Part shown: one piece after another, positions 21,381-32,402 of the stretch | Layout: every line of letters begins with the position of its first letter | Position numbering within the stretch: the first letter of the stretch is position 1 | Source of the DNA: Tritrichomonas musculus | Lineage: Eukaryota > Parabasalia > Tritrichomonadida > Tritrichomonadidae | DNA length: 64,000 nucleotides | Assembly: GCA_039105265.1 (NCBI GenBank) | Contig: JAPFFF010000004.1 | Coordinates: forward strand, 6,987,501-7,051,500 | Direction of reading: 5' to 3' | Made by a program: the position numbers and the translations under genes | The notes under the pieces: generated by a model | What the model saw: only the letters and a program-made list of their open reading frames with translations | What the model was told of the DNA's origin: nothing | Database searches by the model: none

Positions 21381-22115
21381 AATATCAAAAATAAAATTGA
21401 ATGAATTCAATAAAATATCATTTGATTTAAAAAGTAAATGCTTAAACTTAATCCCCTAGAAAAACTATTTGACAAATTATTATAATTTGATACAACTAAG
21501 CATAATGAATGTTATTTTTTTTCTCATAAATATTATCTTTTGGAAGAACAAAAATAGTTCATAGATTTTCTTTTATAAAATACTCTTTGGAATAATGAAT
21601 TTGTATTTTTTTTTGCTAAAAAAACAGAAAAATTCATTTCGGAATTTTCCAAATAAACTGCATTCAACTCTAATTTTTCTGAATAGTATTGAAAAATGAA
21701 AATAATCAACTCAATTTTGAAATAAATAATTATAAGTTTTCAATGATAAATTGAAAATTGAGTTGTATGCAAAAATGAAAACCAGTTTATTTATTTTTTG
21801 GTGAAAAAAAAAATAAGTTTCAGTAACTCTGCATACATTCAACTTATTTATAAAATATCTTCCTTTTCCAAATTCTTTTGATGAGCCAAATATGCTAATT
21901 AAAACAATTTTTTTGATATAAATTTATTATATTGCTCACTTGTCATAATAAAATCTTTTGTGCCTTTATTCTTCTTTTTCTATCAACTTTTTCAATGAGT
22001 CAAATCAAAAAATTCTATGAATTTTTATATATTTTTTTTGTGAAATATTTTTAAATGGAAAAAATGTCTTGTTTTTTTACTTATGAAAATTTTTATCAAA
22101 TTTTCCACTTTTTGA
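21381..22115. other. Intergenic, nothing seen
   Basis: A+T-rich sequence. A partial inverted pair around CAATTTTGAA and TTCAATGATAAATTG near 21,710-21,760 is too weak to call. Confidence 0.4.
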
Positions 22116-22919
22116 ATGTCATGTTTTCAATATATATCATATCCACAAAATTTTTGCTATTTTCATTTTATTCTTGGAATGATAAACCACAGTCCAATTT
22201 ATTTAAATGATTCTCCTGACAAGCCTCAAGATCAAGAGAAAGAAAATGGAGATCAAGGTGGTGATACAGAAAATATATTTGAGGAAAGTGATTCATTTTT
22301 TGGCACACCTGAATTTTGTGATGCCAATGATTGGACTTTTGAATTCACAGGTTTTGAAACTCCTCAACCACAGGAAATGGAAACTCCTCAACCACAAGAA
22401 ATTGATTCTTCCCAAACACAGAAATTGGATAATGATCATCGGCATACATTATATCCATCTGATATCCAATCATCTAGTTTAGACAATAATCAAAATTTTG
22501 AGAATCACAATAATTTTAGACAATATAATTTTCAATATCCTGCACCATTGTTGATTCAACCGCAAACCAATCCAATGTCGTCAGACCAATTTATGCGGCA
22601 ATATTCCAAACTATTAACGGGCAATGAAAACAAGAAACCATCAAAAAAAATGGTTCTTTATTGGCACCGAATAATGCTTTCACATTATTCATATGATATA
22701 AGGTTACGAGTTCCTGATATTCCACATCTCAAGAGGAATATTAGTAGATATGCTGACAAGTACTTCGATGGCTTTGCTCATGTTGCAAATGTTATCCTTT
22801 TCTACATTAGATATTTAATTAGCATTGGCGTGATCAATTATGAGCGCGATATGCAAATAATGAAAGAAAAAGAAGATGAAAAGAAGAGAAAAAAGAAAGA
22901 TCCTCCTAATTTCAATTAA
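22116..22919 (+). CDS. Protein of unknown family, first of a tandem pair
   Basis: 267 residues from the first ATG. A start at 22,179 (MINHSPIYLNDSPDKP) is also possible and gives a hydrophilic N-terminus. The protein has an acidic Gln/Asp-rich first half with a short repeat (ETPQPQEMETPQPQEI), a conserved-looking block (NFEN, FQYPAPLLIQPQTNPMS, FMRQYSKLL), a C-terminal segment with likely helices (HLKRNISRYADKYFDGFAHV) and a basic tail (KEKEDEKKRKKKDPP). The basic tail suggests a nuclear protein (inference). A decayed duplicate follows at 23.65-24.19 kb. I do not recognise a named domain. Confidence 0.7.
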   Translation: MSCFQYISYPQNFCYFHFILGMINHSPIYLNDSPDKPQDQEKENGDQGGDTENIFEESDSFFGTPEFCDANDWTFEFTGFETPQPQEMETPQPQEIDSSQTQKLDNDHRHTLYPSDIQSSSLDNNQNFENHNNFRQYNFQYPAPLLIQPQTNPMSSDQFMRQYSKLLTGNENKKPSKKMVLYWHRIMLSHYSYDIRLRVPDIPHLKRNISRYADKYFDGFAHVANVILFYIRYLISIGVINYERDMQIMKEKEDEKKRKKKDPPNFN

Positions 22920-23216
22920 GAATCTCCAAGATACTTGGTAACGATTCTTAAATATATTGAAATTTTAATTGATTTGCTTTCATTTAACCTAATTTCTATC
23001 ATTAAAGGTGAAAGACTGATTTTTTATAATTATTTGCAGTTTTTTTTTTTTTTTTCAGACTAAAAATATAATCAGAGTGGAATTTTAATAAAGAAAACTT
23101 TAAAAAATTTCACTTTTAGAATATGACATGTTTTTATTTTTGCCATATTCATTTGTTTTTTTATATTGTTTATTCCTTACAATTTTGAATGTCTTGTTTT
23201 TTTTTCCCAAAAATTT

Positions 23217-23585
23217 TAAACTCTGTCCAAAAATGTTCGACAATTGAATTTTGAGAGAGTATTCAAATTATCATTTTTTTTTTCTCATGCACCTTTATGG
23301 TGATTCGAAGGTTTTTTCCAAAGCTCTTTTTTCTGAGAGTAGCGCATGTCCCAAAGAAAGTTGTAATTCCTCTTAAGGGCGTAGCTATTTCTTTCAAAAA
23401 CCAGGGCTCCTTGTATAAAAATAGCTTGCTGAAAGGATAATTATGAAAATAAACTTCTGAAAAATTGAATACATTACTTTGAGAGAAAAAAGAAATTTTC
23501 GACACTTTATCGTTTTTTTAGTCAATTTTCAGTGGAAAATGCGGTTTTTATGTACGTTAAGTCGAACATTTTTGGACAGAGTTTA
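23217..23585. mobile_element. Short inverted-repeat element between the tandem copies
   Basis: Ends at 23,217-23,241 and 23,561-23,585 are 24-25-bp inverted repeats (AAACTCTGTCCAAAAATGTT plus CGAC) with TTAA/TTTAA at the borders, consistent with TA or TTAA target choice. The terminal sequence is of the Tc1/mariner style. The 80-codon minus frame inside (23,263-23,505) has a coding-like patch (GITTFFGTCATLRKKSFGKN) that may be a scrap of a transposase or of another gene. Confidence 0.6.
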
Positions 23586-23644
23586 ATATAAGTTCATTTT
23601 ATTATTTACTAAAGGACCAAAAGAGAAATCATATCAATGAATTT

Positions 23645-24187
23645 CTTATCACACCTCAAGATCAAGAGAAAGAAGATAGAAATCAAGGTGGCGGTATAAA
23701 TAATGAATTTCTTGAATGCCAACCATTTTTTGAGTTATCTGAACAAAATGAATGGGATTTTTTCCAATCAAATGAATTTGATACTTCCAGACTACACAAA
23801 TTGAACACATACCAATTCACTGAAATGGATAATGATAATAATAATAATAATGATCATAAGCTTAATTTGCCTCGGTCTGATTTTCAGTCACCTAATATAG
23901 GCAATAATCAAGATTTTGAGAATCATACTGATTTAAAACAATTTGATTTTCAATATCCTGCATCATTGTTGATTCAACCACAAACTAGACAAATGTCGCC
24001 AGACCAATTTAAACGGCAATATTCCAATCTATTAATGGACAATGAAAACAATAGACCATCAAAACAAATTATACTTAATTTCAATCAAATAATATTCTCA
24101 CATTCTCAAGATATAAGTCTATGAAAGCGATATGCAAATAATAAAAAAAGAAGAAGAAAAAAGAAAGATCCTCATAATTTCAATTAA
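23645..24187 (+). pseudogene. Decayed second copy of the tandem pair
   Basis: From about 23,645 the frame reads TPQDQEKEDRNQGGG..., DFQSPNIGNNQDFEN, FQYPASLLIQPQTRQMSPDQ, FKRQYSNLL, clearly homologous to the gene at 22.1 kb. No ATG opens this frame upstream; the first in-frame ATG is at 23,801. The copy stops after SQDISL at 24,124. The bases that follow (GCGATATGCAAATAATA through CATAATTTCAATTAA) match the last codons of the first copy, so about 130 bp of the C-terminal coding region have been lost. It is a pseudogene of a host gene. Confidence 0.75.
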
Positions 24188-24649
24188 GAATCACCAAGGT
24201 TGCTTGTGTATGATTCTTAAATATATTGAAATTTTAATTTACCTATCTTTTAACTCATTCTCATTTTTTTCATAAAGGTATGAAAGACTGATTTTTTATT
24301 ATTATTTGCAATTATTTGTATTTTTTTTTTTTTATTATTAATTTATCAAACTTAGTATTTAAGAAGTGAGAAGGTTTGTTATTCTCCGATTCTCGAGATC
24401 GGTAGGTTTGTTTAAATGAATAAAGAGTCTAGTTATATTTTTATTTAAAATAATCAGCAATTTCCTCTTGGCCTATGAAGTATAAAATTTTATAAATGAT
24501 GATGTTTTATAGATTTTTAACTTTTCATGCTATTTATATGAAGAATGAAGAATAAGTAAATTTTAAAGTATACAATATTTCTGGGCATAATACAATAATT
24601 CTGAGATTTACAATGTCACTTTTTATAAATCAAGAAAAAAAATGCCAAT
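24188..24649. other. Intergenic, nothing seen
   Basis: The first ~120 bases still resemble the region after the first tandem copy (GATTCTTAAATATATTGAAATTTTAATTG in pieces: GATTCTTAAATATATTGAAA), so the duplication extends past the stop. The rest is featureless. Confidence 0.5.
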
Positions 24650-27600
24650 TTATTGTTTTACGATAACTTGCGTCTTACTTGGTAAATCAGATGCAATAGG
24701 ACCATATACAAAAATTTGCTTTAATGAATTGCATCCAACAAAACAATTTTCTTTTATTGTTGTAACAGATCTAGGAATTTCGATTTCTTGCAGTTTTTCA
24801 CATTCTTCAAAAGCGCATTTTCCCAACGTTTTCGCATTTTTTGAGATAATGACTTCGCTCAGTGAGTAACATTTGCTAAAGGCGAAGTCGCCAATTTTAA
24901 CTACACTGTCAGGAATTTCGACTTTTTTCAGTGAAGAACAACCAGAGAATCCACCATCAAGGATTTCATCAACAGATTCGGGAATTGATACATTTAAGAG
25001 CATTGAACAGTCACCAAATGTGTATTCAAAAATTTTCGGCATTGTTGATGGTATCGGTATTTCAGACAGCAATTTACAGCCAAAGAAAGAGTAATTTTGA
25101 AAAGAAGTAACATTAGGTGAAAAAGTGACATTTTTCAAAGAGGAACATCCACTGAATAATGAACCACTAATTTGTGTTATTAAAGGAGGAACTTCAAAAT
25201 CAGTAAGTGATGAACAACCATGAAAAGCACCGCCACAAATTGATTTAATTGAATTTGGAATTGACAAACTTTTCAATGATTTACAATCGGCAAATGCAAA
25301 ATATCCAATCGATGCCAACTGTGAAGAGAATGAAATTGAAATGAGTGATTGGCATCCTTGAAATGTTCTATCTTTAATTTCTGTAATTTGCGAAGGAAGG
25401 CTCATTTGCTTTAGCAATCTGCATCCACTGAAAGCAGCAACTCCAATCGACACAACAGAAGGAGGAACGATAATATTAGTCAAAGATCGACAAGAAGAGA
25501 AAGATTCAATACCAATTGATGTAACAGATGAAGGAATGCTTATTTCAATTAATGAAACACAACCAATAAAAACATCATCATTAATTGATGTAATATTTTG
25601 TGGAAGAGAAATTCTTTTCAAGGATTCACAAACTTCAAAGGCACCATCACCAATTGATGTAACTGAATCGGGAATTGATATTTCAACGAGCGATTTACAA
25701 AGTTTAAATGAGCACCTACCAATTGACTTAATACTAGATGGCAATTTAACTTCTGTTAAAGATTGCGAATTATAAAACAAATAATCATCAATCGCTGTTA
25801 ATGAACAAGATGAAAGATCAAGACTACAAAGGTTTATGCAAGAATAAAAGCAATTGTAATCTATTGATTGAACAGAAGAAGGAATTGTCATTTCTCTTAA
25901 TGAAACACATCGATCAAAAGCTCCTCTACCAAATGAGATAACTGAAGGTGGAATTTCAATTTTAGTCAATCTTCCACAATTTGTAAAAGCAAAATCGCCA
26001 ATACGTTCAACCAAAGAAGGAATAATTATTTTTGTCAAGCAAAAACATGATCGAAAAGTCTCATTTTCAATGGATTTAACTGATTCAGGAATGTTAACAT
26101 TCACCAAATGATAACAGTCTTTAAAAGCACCTCGTCCAATCATTTTTACAGATGAAGGAATGGCCAAAGTAACCAATGATTTGCAGCTTAAAAAAGCATA
26201 GCTGCAAATTGATTCAACAGAAGAAGGAATCTTTATATTTACCAAATTAATACAATCAGCAAAAGCTTTGTTGCCAATCGAAGTAATAAAAGATGGTATT
26301 TCTATCTTTGTCAATTTGGTTGTGTTAGCAAAAACATTCGATCCAAATTTAAGTAATGGATTACTTAGAAATCTTTGAACAATGTCTCCAAGTTCCTTAT
26401 CATATGCCATTTTAATTGGCGAAATATTAAAATCTAAAATGTATGAAACGAGTACGTCATTTCTTACTTTTTTATTTTGGTTTATATCAATTCTTGGATT
26501 TTCTAATAAAAGCTCGATTATTTCATTATTTTTCTGACTTAACGCTTCAATTAATGGAGTATTTTGATACATATAATTACCCATCCGGATTATATGCGAA
26601 TCTGATGTGATGTTTACATCTATGTTTGGATGTGAAAGCAAAAGTTTTACAACCTCATAATTTCTTTTAAGTATTGCATCACATAAACATGAAGAATGAA
26701 AAAAAATTAATAAAAAATTGCATTCAAAAAATAATTCAAAAAAATTAAATTATTAACAAAAAGTCAAATATCTATTCCAATCATTTTCTGATTAATTTCA
26801 ACTCTTTCATCATTTAAAACAATCTTAATAAAAGAAATTAAATTACATGCACATAAATTATAAAATGCATCTATTTTAAACAATTCTTCTGGATAGAATT
26901 CAAAATTTAAAAATTTGATGCAATTTGAATAAAATTTACGATTTATTTCTACATTGATGTGATTATTCAAAAAGTAATTTGAGAGCTCGTTATGATAACA
27001 TTTAACAGATTCATTGAAACAATGAATGAATGAATCATTTGGCGGTGGAACTTCAAATGATTCAAGAAGATGAATTAAGTCAGCATTTCGTCCATGAATC
27101 GCATACAGCCAAATTGACGGTTTTAATTCAATTCCATTTAATCGTAAATAATTGAAAATTTGAATTGAACCATAAAAAGCTGCATATTCTATTAATGTCG
27201 CTTCTTTTTCAATTAAAAATAAATTTGTTTCAAAATTTGACGGTTTGATTCCACTTTTTAAATTATAATTCAATTTTGTGACATAACAAACAAATTCTTT
27301 AATCGAGTCAATACGTATTATTTGACATATTTGTTGCTCGTTTTCACCTATCTCGATTTCTTGTTGGTTTTTGATAGTTTCGGTTAATCTAATTATTTTA
27401 TTTGAAAAAAGTGGATCAGGAATTATCACTTGATTCTTAAGCAAGAAGCATATTATTCTATCATTCCTACAGAAAAACTGATATATTTCATTATTTGTGA
27501 AATTTTTAACAAGGGCATCTTTTATATTGGTAAGAATATTTTCAAGTTTAACGAAAAAATTGGGAAGGCGATGATGATGATATGATATTTGGGCTATTAT

Positions 27601-27765
27601 TTCAATTAATAGTGCTAATTCATCACGATTTTCATTTATATCCATAACGTTGAAATATTTCAATAAATCACCAATTTCATTTACATCACAATCTTCATTA
27701 TCAAGGTATGCGAGTAGATTATTTTGAAAATCTTTCTTTTGATCTAAGTAATTCTTAATTTCCAT
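24650..27765 (-). CDS. DUF3447/ankyrin protein with a BspA-like LRR domain, two exons
   Basis: Exon 1 runs from the ATG at 27,765 (MEIKNYLDQKKDFQNNLLAY) to about 26,785. It matches the DUF3447/ankyrin N-terminal region of trichomonad ankyrin proteins (EATLIEYAAFYGSIQIFNYL, ELSNYFLNNHINVEIN). Exon 2 starts near 26,697 (CLCDAILKRNYEVVKLLLSH) with further ankyrin repeats. From about 26,330 it runs through some 21 BspA-type leucine-rich repeats of 23 residues (LTKIEIPSFITSIGNKAFADC and variants) to the stop at 24,650. The ~88-base gap between exons contains stops and lacks GT...AG; its size matches the spacers in the ankyrin gene at 44.8-46.5 kb, so I infer an intron. If it is not spliced, an ATG at 26,723 opens the second part alone. 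BspA-like repeats are usual in trichomonad surface proteins, but no signal peptide is seen, so this form is probably cytosolic. Confidence 0.8.
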
Positions 27766-28663
27766 TAGAAATAAATAGAGGTTGAAAATTTTCAACTGTG
27801 ACAATTATAAATATGCCAATATCTTATTATTTTAAATAAGAAAATTAAATTTTTTATAAATTACAATTTATATAAATATATAAATATTAAAAAAATAAAT
27901 TATAAACCATTTTAATGAAAATGACAAGGTATTTAAATTTTTACACGTTTAAAAAATAAATCATTCAATATTTGAAATAAATTCTTAGAAACCGTGAGTT
28001 TACACGCGAAAATTAAAAAACTAAGTTTACTTATATTCAAGAACAATGATAATCTATAATGCGGCTTAAGATAATTTTTTTAATAATTATGCTTTAATTA
28101 GTGAATCTGATTTAATTGCCGAAAAATAAATGGCCAAACATTTACTTATCATGAAATGAAATCAAAATGTACCATCTATCAATATATGAAATTATTGACA
28201 TTTGGTTTAAACATGGATCCTTAACCTTTTATTTTGTATATCAAATGAACGTAGAAATTAAATTGGTTTGAGAGGCCGAATTTAAAGTAAAGTGGAAAAG
28301 AGTTTTCACTATTTTTGAATGACTGCTTTTTTAGAATGTTTGAGAAAAAAGTATTATTTTGAATTCCTTTCCAATTTAAGATTTTTAATCATTTTATGTG
28401 ATAAATAGAAAAATAATAATAAAATTTGCTTATTAATATAATATAATATAATATAATATGGGATAAATGTTACTTTGTATAAGATATAATAATAAACTTA
28501 GTTACGATCAAATAATCACTTTTTTAAATAATTATATTATTATTTGTGAATTTATTTTTTATTTTCTCAATATTTCAAATAGCATTAAATAATCAATCAA
28601 AATATATTTGAAACTTCCATTCAAAAATATAATTAATATAATGAGTTCATTTTTATACATAAA
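27766..28663. other. Divergent intergenic region
   Basis: The shared upstream region of the minus-strand ankyrin/LRR gene and the plus-strand caspase-like gene. It holds a short (ATAAT)n run at 28,436-28,457. An Inr lies close to the plus-strand start (listed). No other feature. Confidence 0.5.
28647..28654 (+). promoter_or_regulatory. Initiator (Inr) of the caspase-like gene
   Basis: TCATTTTT, a full match to the trichomonad Inr (TCA, C/T, T, A/T, C/T, T). It lies 10 bases before the ATG at 28,664, the usual short-UTR spacing. Confidence 0.6.
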
Positions 28664-29482
28664 ATGTCATACGTTGATACACCAGACAAAAAGCAAAAGC
28701 ACCCACATTACGAACATCGCACAACAAAGCTTGATCGTAAAGATAATGAATTTTCTAGCAAAAAGTTTCAACAAGTAAGAAAAGTCTCCACACATAAAAA
28801 TCTTCTTAAATCATTTGGACGAATAGGAATGTGTTTAAATGATAAACAAACATCATCAATTCCAATCGACAATCTTAACAAAATTTGTTTTATACTAATT
28901 AACGATTATGATGAAGAAGACAAAAAACTCGGCGTCGGACCATTAAATGATGGTTATCTTGTCGGTTTAAAGCATCACCGTCTTGGATTCAAAGTATTTT
29001 ATCTTTATAATTCTCAAAGTGACGAATTTTCAACCTTCCTTAGCTTTTTAATTCAAAACACTACAGAAGCTTTGACTGTATTTTATTCAGGTAGAGATGA
29101 CAACACCGAAGGGATTGAATTTAGCAGCAGCAAACTTTCAAAAAGTTCATTAAATAGTATTATTTCAAAAAATTGTACAGGCAAAGCAAGAATCATGTTT
29201 ATTACAGACAGCCTTGGTGGTGGATCTGTTTTTGACATCAAAAATTGCACAAATGCTATCTCTTTTTCAGTTAAAAAAACAGCCGACAGAAACCCAAAGG
29301 AAGTCAAGAGAACTCATGGAATATTCACATATTATTTCTGCAAGATAACAAGTGATTGCCCCAATATAACACCCAATAGACTCGTTGAAAGAATGAATCC
29401 TTCACTTTGCAGATTTTCTGAAGAATTCGTTTGTGAAATAACAAGCCAAGAACTTGCAGATAGTCCAATATTTTTCAATTAA
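28664..29482 (+). CDS. Caspase-like (C14 fold) protein lacking catalytic residues
   Basis: 272 residues. Residues 73-190 follow the caspase/metacaspase core: a first strand KICFILIND, LGVGPLNDGYLVGLKHHRLGF (90-109), VFYLYN, then TVFYSGRD (138-145) and RIMFITDSLGGGS (176-188). In active C14 peptidases the corresponding places read YSGHG and D-x-C-x-SG; here the His is replaced by Arg and the Cys by Leu. Both catalytic residues are therefore missing, and this should be a pseudoenzyme. Trichomonads have several divergent caspase-like genes. The N-terminal 60 residues are basic. The gene is intact, has an Inr just upstream and is probably expressed; a regulatory or scaffold role is only inference. 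Confidence 0.75.
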   Translation: MSYVDTPDKKQKHPHYEHRTTKLDRKDNEFSSKKFQQVRKVSTHKNLLKSFGRIGMCLNDKQTSSIPIDNLNKICFILINDYDEEDKKLGVGPLNDGYLVGLKHHRLGFKVFYLYNSQSDEFSTFLSFLIQNTTEALTVFYSGRDDNTEGIEFSSSKLSKSSLNSIISKNCTGKARIMFITDSLGGGSVFDIKNCTNAISFSVKKTADRNPKEVKRTHGIFTYYFCKITSDCPNITPNRLVERMNPSLCRFSEEFVCEITSQELADSPIFFN

Positions 29483-29770
29483 GCAATTTAATTATATATT
29501 TACCATGAATAAATATTAATTTTTTAATCATTTATTATTATTAATCAATAATAATAATTCTTTTTACAATTTCATAAAAATTAGAAATATTTAAGTATTT
29601 TTTAAACCTTTAATGCATTTGTTATAAATTTAAAAAAAAATGCATTAAAATATTTTTTAATCTATACAATTAATATTAAAAGAAAAGAGTTATTATAATG
29701 TTCATCATAATAAATGTTATAATATAATACATTTTTTAAATAACAACAATTTTTTTTTTTTTTTTTTTTG
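29483..29770. other. Short convergent spacer
   Basis: The spacer between two convergent genes, with a poly(T) run at 29,750-29,769. No other feature. Confidence 0.5.
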
Positions 29771-32179
29771 TCATTTGTAATAATCAAAATTATTACTATT
29801 TTTGCGGATCTCTTCTTGCTCTTCGTATATTTTCTTATTTATATCTGATTTTTCAAGGATTCTTGAGAGACTTTTAATTTTTTCCTCTTCACCTGGAAAA
29901 TCTGGATACATAATTATGTAACTATTATCGGCTGTGCGTTTCTTGACAACGCCTGCCCAAAGATCGAAGCCATTTTTATCGATAATATAAACTTCATCAT
30001 TTACGTGAACATAGTGACTCTTGTGATGATCAAATTTTGGAATAGGATCATAGTCAGTGTCACTCTCATCATCACTTTTCTGATTTCCATCATCATTTTT
30101 ATTATCATCGTTGTTTTCATTTTTGCTCTCGTTTTCATTATTAATCTCGTTTTCATTATTAATCTCATTTTCATTATTAATCTCATTTTCATTGTTACTC
30201 TCATTTTCATTGTTACTCTCATTTTCATTGTTACTCTCATTTTCATTGTTACTCTCATTTTCATTGTTACTGTGATTTTCATTATTAATCTCATTTTCAT
30301 TGTTACTGTGATTTTCATTATTAATCTCATCTTCATTGTTACTGTAATTTTCATTATTGCTTTCATCTTCTATGTTGCTTTCATTTTCATTTATATTATT
30401 TTCACTATACTCAAAAATTTCTTGTCCATTGCCATTTTCAATGCAGTTCTCGTTTTCTGCTTTTTCACAACTTTCAAAGTCGGATTTTGCCAGTATTTTC
30501 AAATTGATTTTGCAGATGACATTCACGATGCTGAAGTTGAAAATTTTGATTCCATCAGAATCACAAATAACATTTCTGTAATTTTTAATGAAATTCAGAA
30601 AGAAATCCTGATTGAACAGAGAATTCTCCTGCATTGATAATTCCTGGTTGTTATAAGAATCAGCAAACTTGAACTCCAAGATGAAGAAATCATTAATTTG
30701 CTCAGTGTTTAATGATTGTATTAAAACATAAAAACTTTCATCCTCATAAGAATTAACAATTGTCACATAAAACAAGTTTTTTGTATAAGAAATGAATCCG
30801 AGAATGAACAAATGGCAAATATTTTGAATGCTATTAAAAACATTCAAATTTTCATTGATAAATCGATTCATAAACTGCTCCATTTTAAGAATGTCATCAT
30901 TCAAAAAAGAACCAATGAAATCATTCATAAAAAAGCACCTCATTTTCAGCCACTCATTTATCACAGCACAGAAAGACTCAATCACTTCATTATTAGGAAA
31001 TTGAAAAGTAAAAATTTTCTTCAGAAAATTTATAGAATTTTGTTCATCTTTCGTTGTCACAAAGCCGAAAGAAAACAAGTACTTCCAAATAAATTCTTCA
31101 TCTATATTGAAAAAGTCATTAATTGAAAAAGTTCCATCCAACTCTTTTCTGATTGATTTTCCTTGAATGAGTTGTATAAAGCAATCCTTCAATTCTTTTG
31201 AGCAATTAATAATGACGCCTTTAATGAAGTCGTTATTTAATGATTCAAACCAATAATAAAAAAAGCGGTTAGACTCATTGAAAAACTTAGAAATTGAGAA
31301 AGGATTATAAATAGTTACATCACCAGATGAAAAACCGCCATACCACTTTTCAATTGATTCAATTTCTGAAAAACAATGAAACCGTTCCGATAATTCAATG
31401 ATTTCATCATTAATGAAACCGAAACAATTTGAATACTTTATTGCTGACATTGTGTAAACTTTTACTCCACTCAAATTTGTGATAAATGAAAAATTGAGAA
31501 CACCAGTAATCAAACCTCTCAATAAAAAGTCATTCTCATTGAAAGTTGACACAAAAAAATTGAGAAAAAAGTCTTTAAATAATTGCCATTCATCGTTTTG
31601 TATTTGAATGTTCAATTCTTTTGTCAAAATTGAATCATAGTCATCAAATAGAACAATTGCCATTTTGCCCCCGTAAACTTTGAATAGAAATGAACATAAA
31701 TTCCGAATCGAGTGAACAGCTACTTCATCAGTCATTTGAAAACTAATTGAATCAACATAAATTTTTTCATTCAAATCAAGATTTGCTGATTCCATCAAAA
31801 TTTTCTTATATGAAAGATATATTTGCCATATCTTCATTTTTATCTGTGACTTCATTGATTCACAGTTGGACATATTTAGATCATTGAAACTAAGAAATAT
31901 AACGGGATATTGACCTTGATGGCCAATTATGTTATTTTCATTGGAAATAATGAGATTTTCAAATAAATTGTGACTGTTTTCATATTGATTCGAAAAGAAA
32001 TAATCTATCATACTCATATTTAATGTTTTTCCAAAAAATCGAGGCCGTAGAATTAATGTGATTTTATCATACGATGATTCCCACCATTCTTTGATGAAGT
32101 ATGATTTATCTACGTATACTGTGTTCGCATTCTCAATAAGTTGCTTAAAATCATCTTGATTAAATGGCATATGAGTCAT
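29771..32179 (-). CDS. AAA-ATPase-like/PD-(D/E)XK-like protein with an Asn-Glu repeat and a chromo-barrel-like C-terminus
   Basis: 802 residues. The N-terminal half matches the 'predicted AAA-ATPase' family (AAA-ATPase_like, formerly DUF1703 neighbours): YVDKSYFIKEWW, LRPRFFGKTLNMSM at 44-57 (P-loop variant with a second Phe for Arg), IVLFDDYDSIL at 175-185 (Walker B variant) and NDFFILEFKFADSYN near 497-510, where E-F-K fits the nuclease-like motif. Residues from about 590 are acidic, followed by a low-complexity run of NNENE(S/I) units (about 620-690). The last part (VNDEVYIIDKNGFDLWAGVV, KKRTADNSYIIMYPDF, SLSRIL) resembles a chromo-barrel or Tudor-knot domain. The ATPase family is common in mobile or selfish contexts and expanded in trichomonads. 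Function is unproven; nucleic-acid or chromatin binding is inferred from the tail. Confidence 0.75.
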   Translation of the reverse strand: MTHMPFNQDDFKQLIENANTVYVDKSYFIKEWWESSYDKITLILRPRFFGKTLNMSMIDYFFSNQYENSHNLFENLIISNENNIIGHQGQYPVIFLSFNDLNMSNCESMKSQIKMKIWQIYLSYKKILMESANLDLNEKIYVDSISFQMTDEVAVHSIRNLCSFLFKVYGGKMAIVLFDDYDSILTKELNIQIQNDEWQLFKDFFLNFFVSTFNENDFLLRGLITGVLNFSFITNLSGVKVYTMSAIKYSNCFGFINDEIIELSERFHCFSEIESIEKWYGGFSSGDVTIYNPFSISKFFNESNRFFYYWFESLNNDFIKGVIINCSKELKDCFIQLIQGKSIRKELDGTFSINDFFNIDEEFIWKYLFSFGFVTTKDEQNSINFLKKIFTFQFPNNEVIESFCAVINEWLKMRCFFMNDFIGSFLNDDILKMEQFMNRFINENLNVFNSIQNICHLFILGFISYTKNLFYVTIVNSYEDESFYVLIQSLNTEQINDFFILEFKFADSYNNQELSMQENSLFNQDFFLNFIKNYRNVICDSDGIKIFNFSIVNVICKINLKILAKSDFESCEKAENENCIENGNGQEIFEYSENNINENESNIEDESNNENYSNNEDEINNENHSNNENEINNENHSNNENESNNENESNNENESNNENESNNENEINNENEINNENEINNENESKNENNDDNKNDDGNQKSDDESDTDYDPIPKFDHHKSHYVHVNDEVYIIDKNGFDLWAGVVKKRTADNSYIIMYPDFPGEEEKIKSLSRILEKSDINKKIYEEQEEIRKNSNNFDYYK
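30100..30360 (-). repeat. Coding minisatellite, Asn-Glu repeat
   Basis: 18-bp units encoding NNENES, NNENEI or NNENHS, in frame within the AAA-ATPase-like gene, about 14 copies. The Val/Ile-rich readings on the other strand and the Met/Thr-rich reading in another frame are by-products of the repeat. Confidence 0.85.
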
Positions 32180-32402
32180 TGCTCCTTAGTTTTTAAAAAT
32201 TTTTTATATCACATTTCTTTTATTTCGTTTATGCAATATCTCAGTAAAAAAATTAATTGGCATATGTTATAACAAGAAAATTAATGAAATTTCATTAAAT
32301 TATAAAATAGAATTTGCTCAAATTTGAAAAAGAAAGTAATAATAAAAAATTATCAGAAATATTTAATTTTGTTTTTGTTTTTAAATAAAAAAATATATTG
32401 AT

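Noticed and set aside
30005-30637. 210-codon plus-strand frame of Ile/Val/Phe repeats
   Set aside because: It is the complement of the Asn-Glu coding repeat in the AAA-ATPase-like gene.
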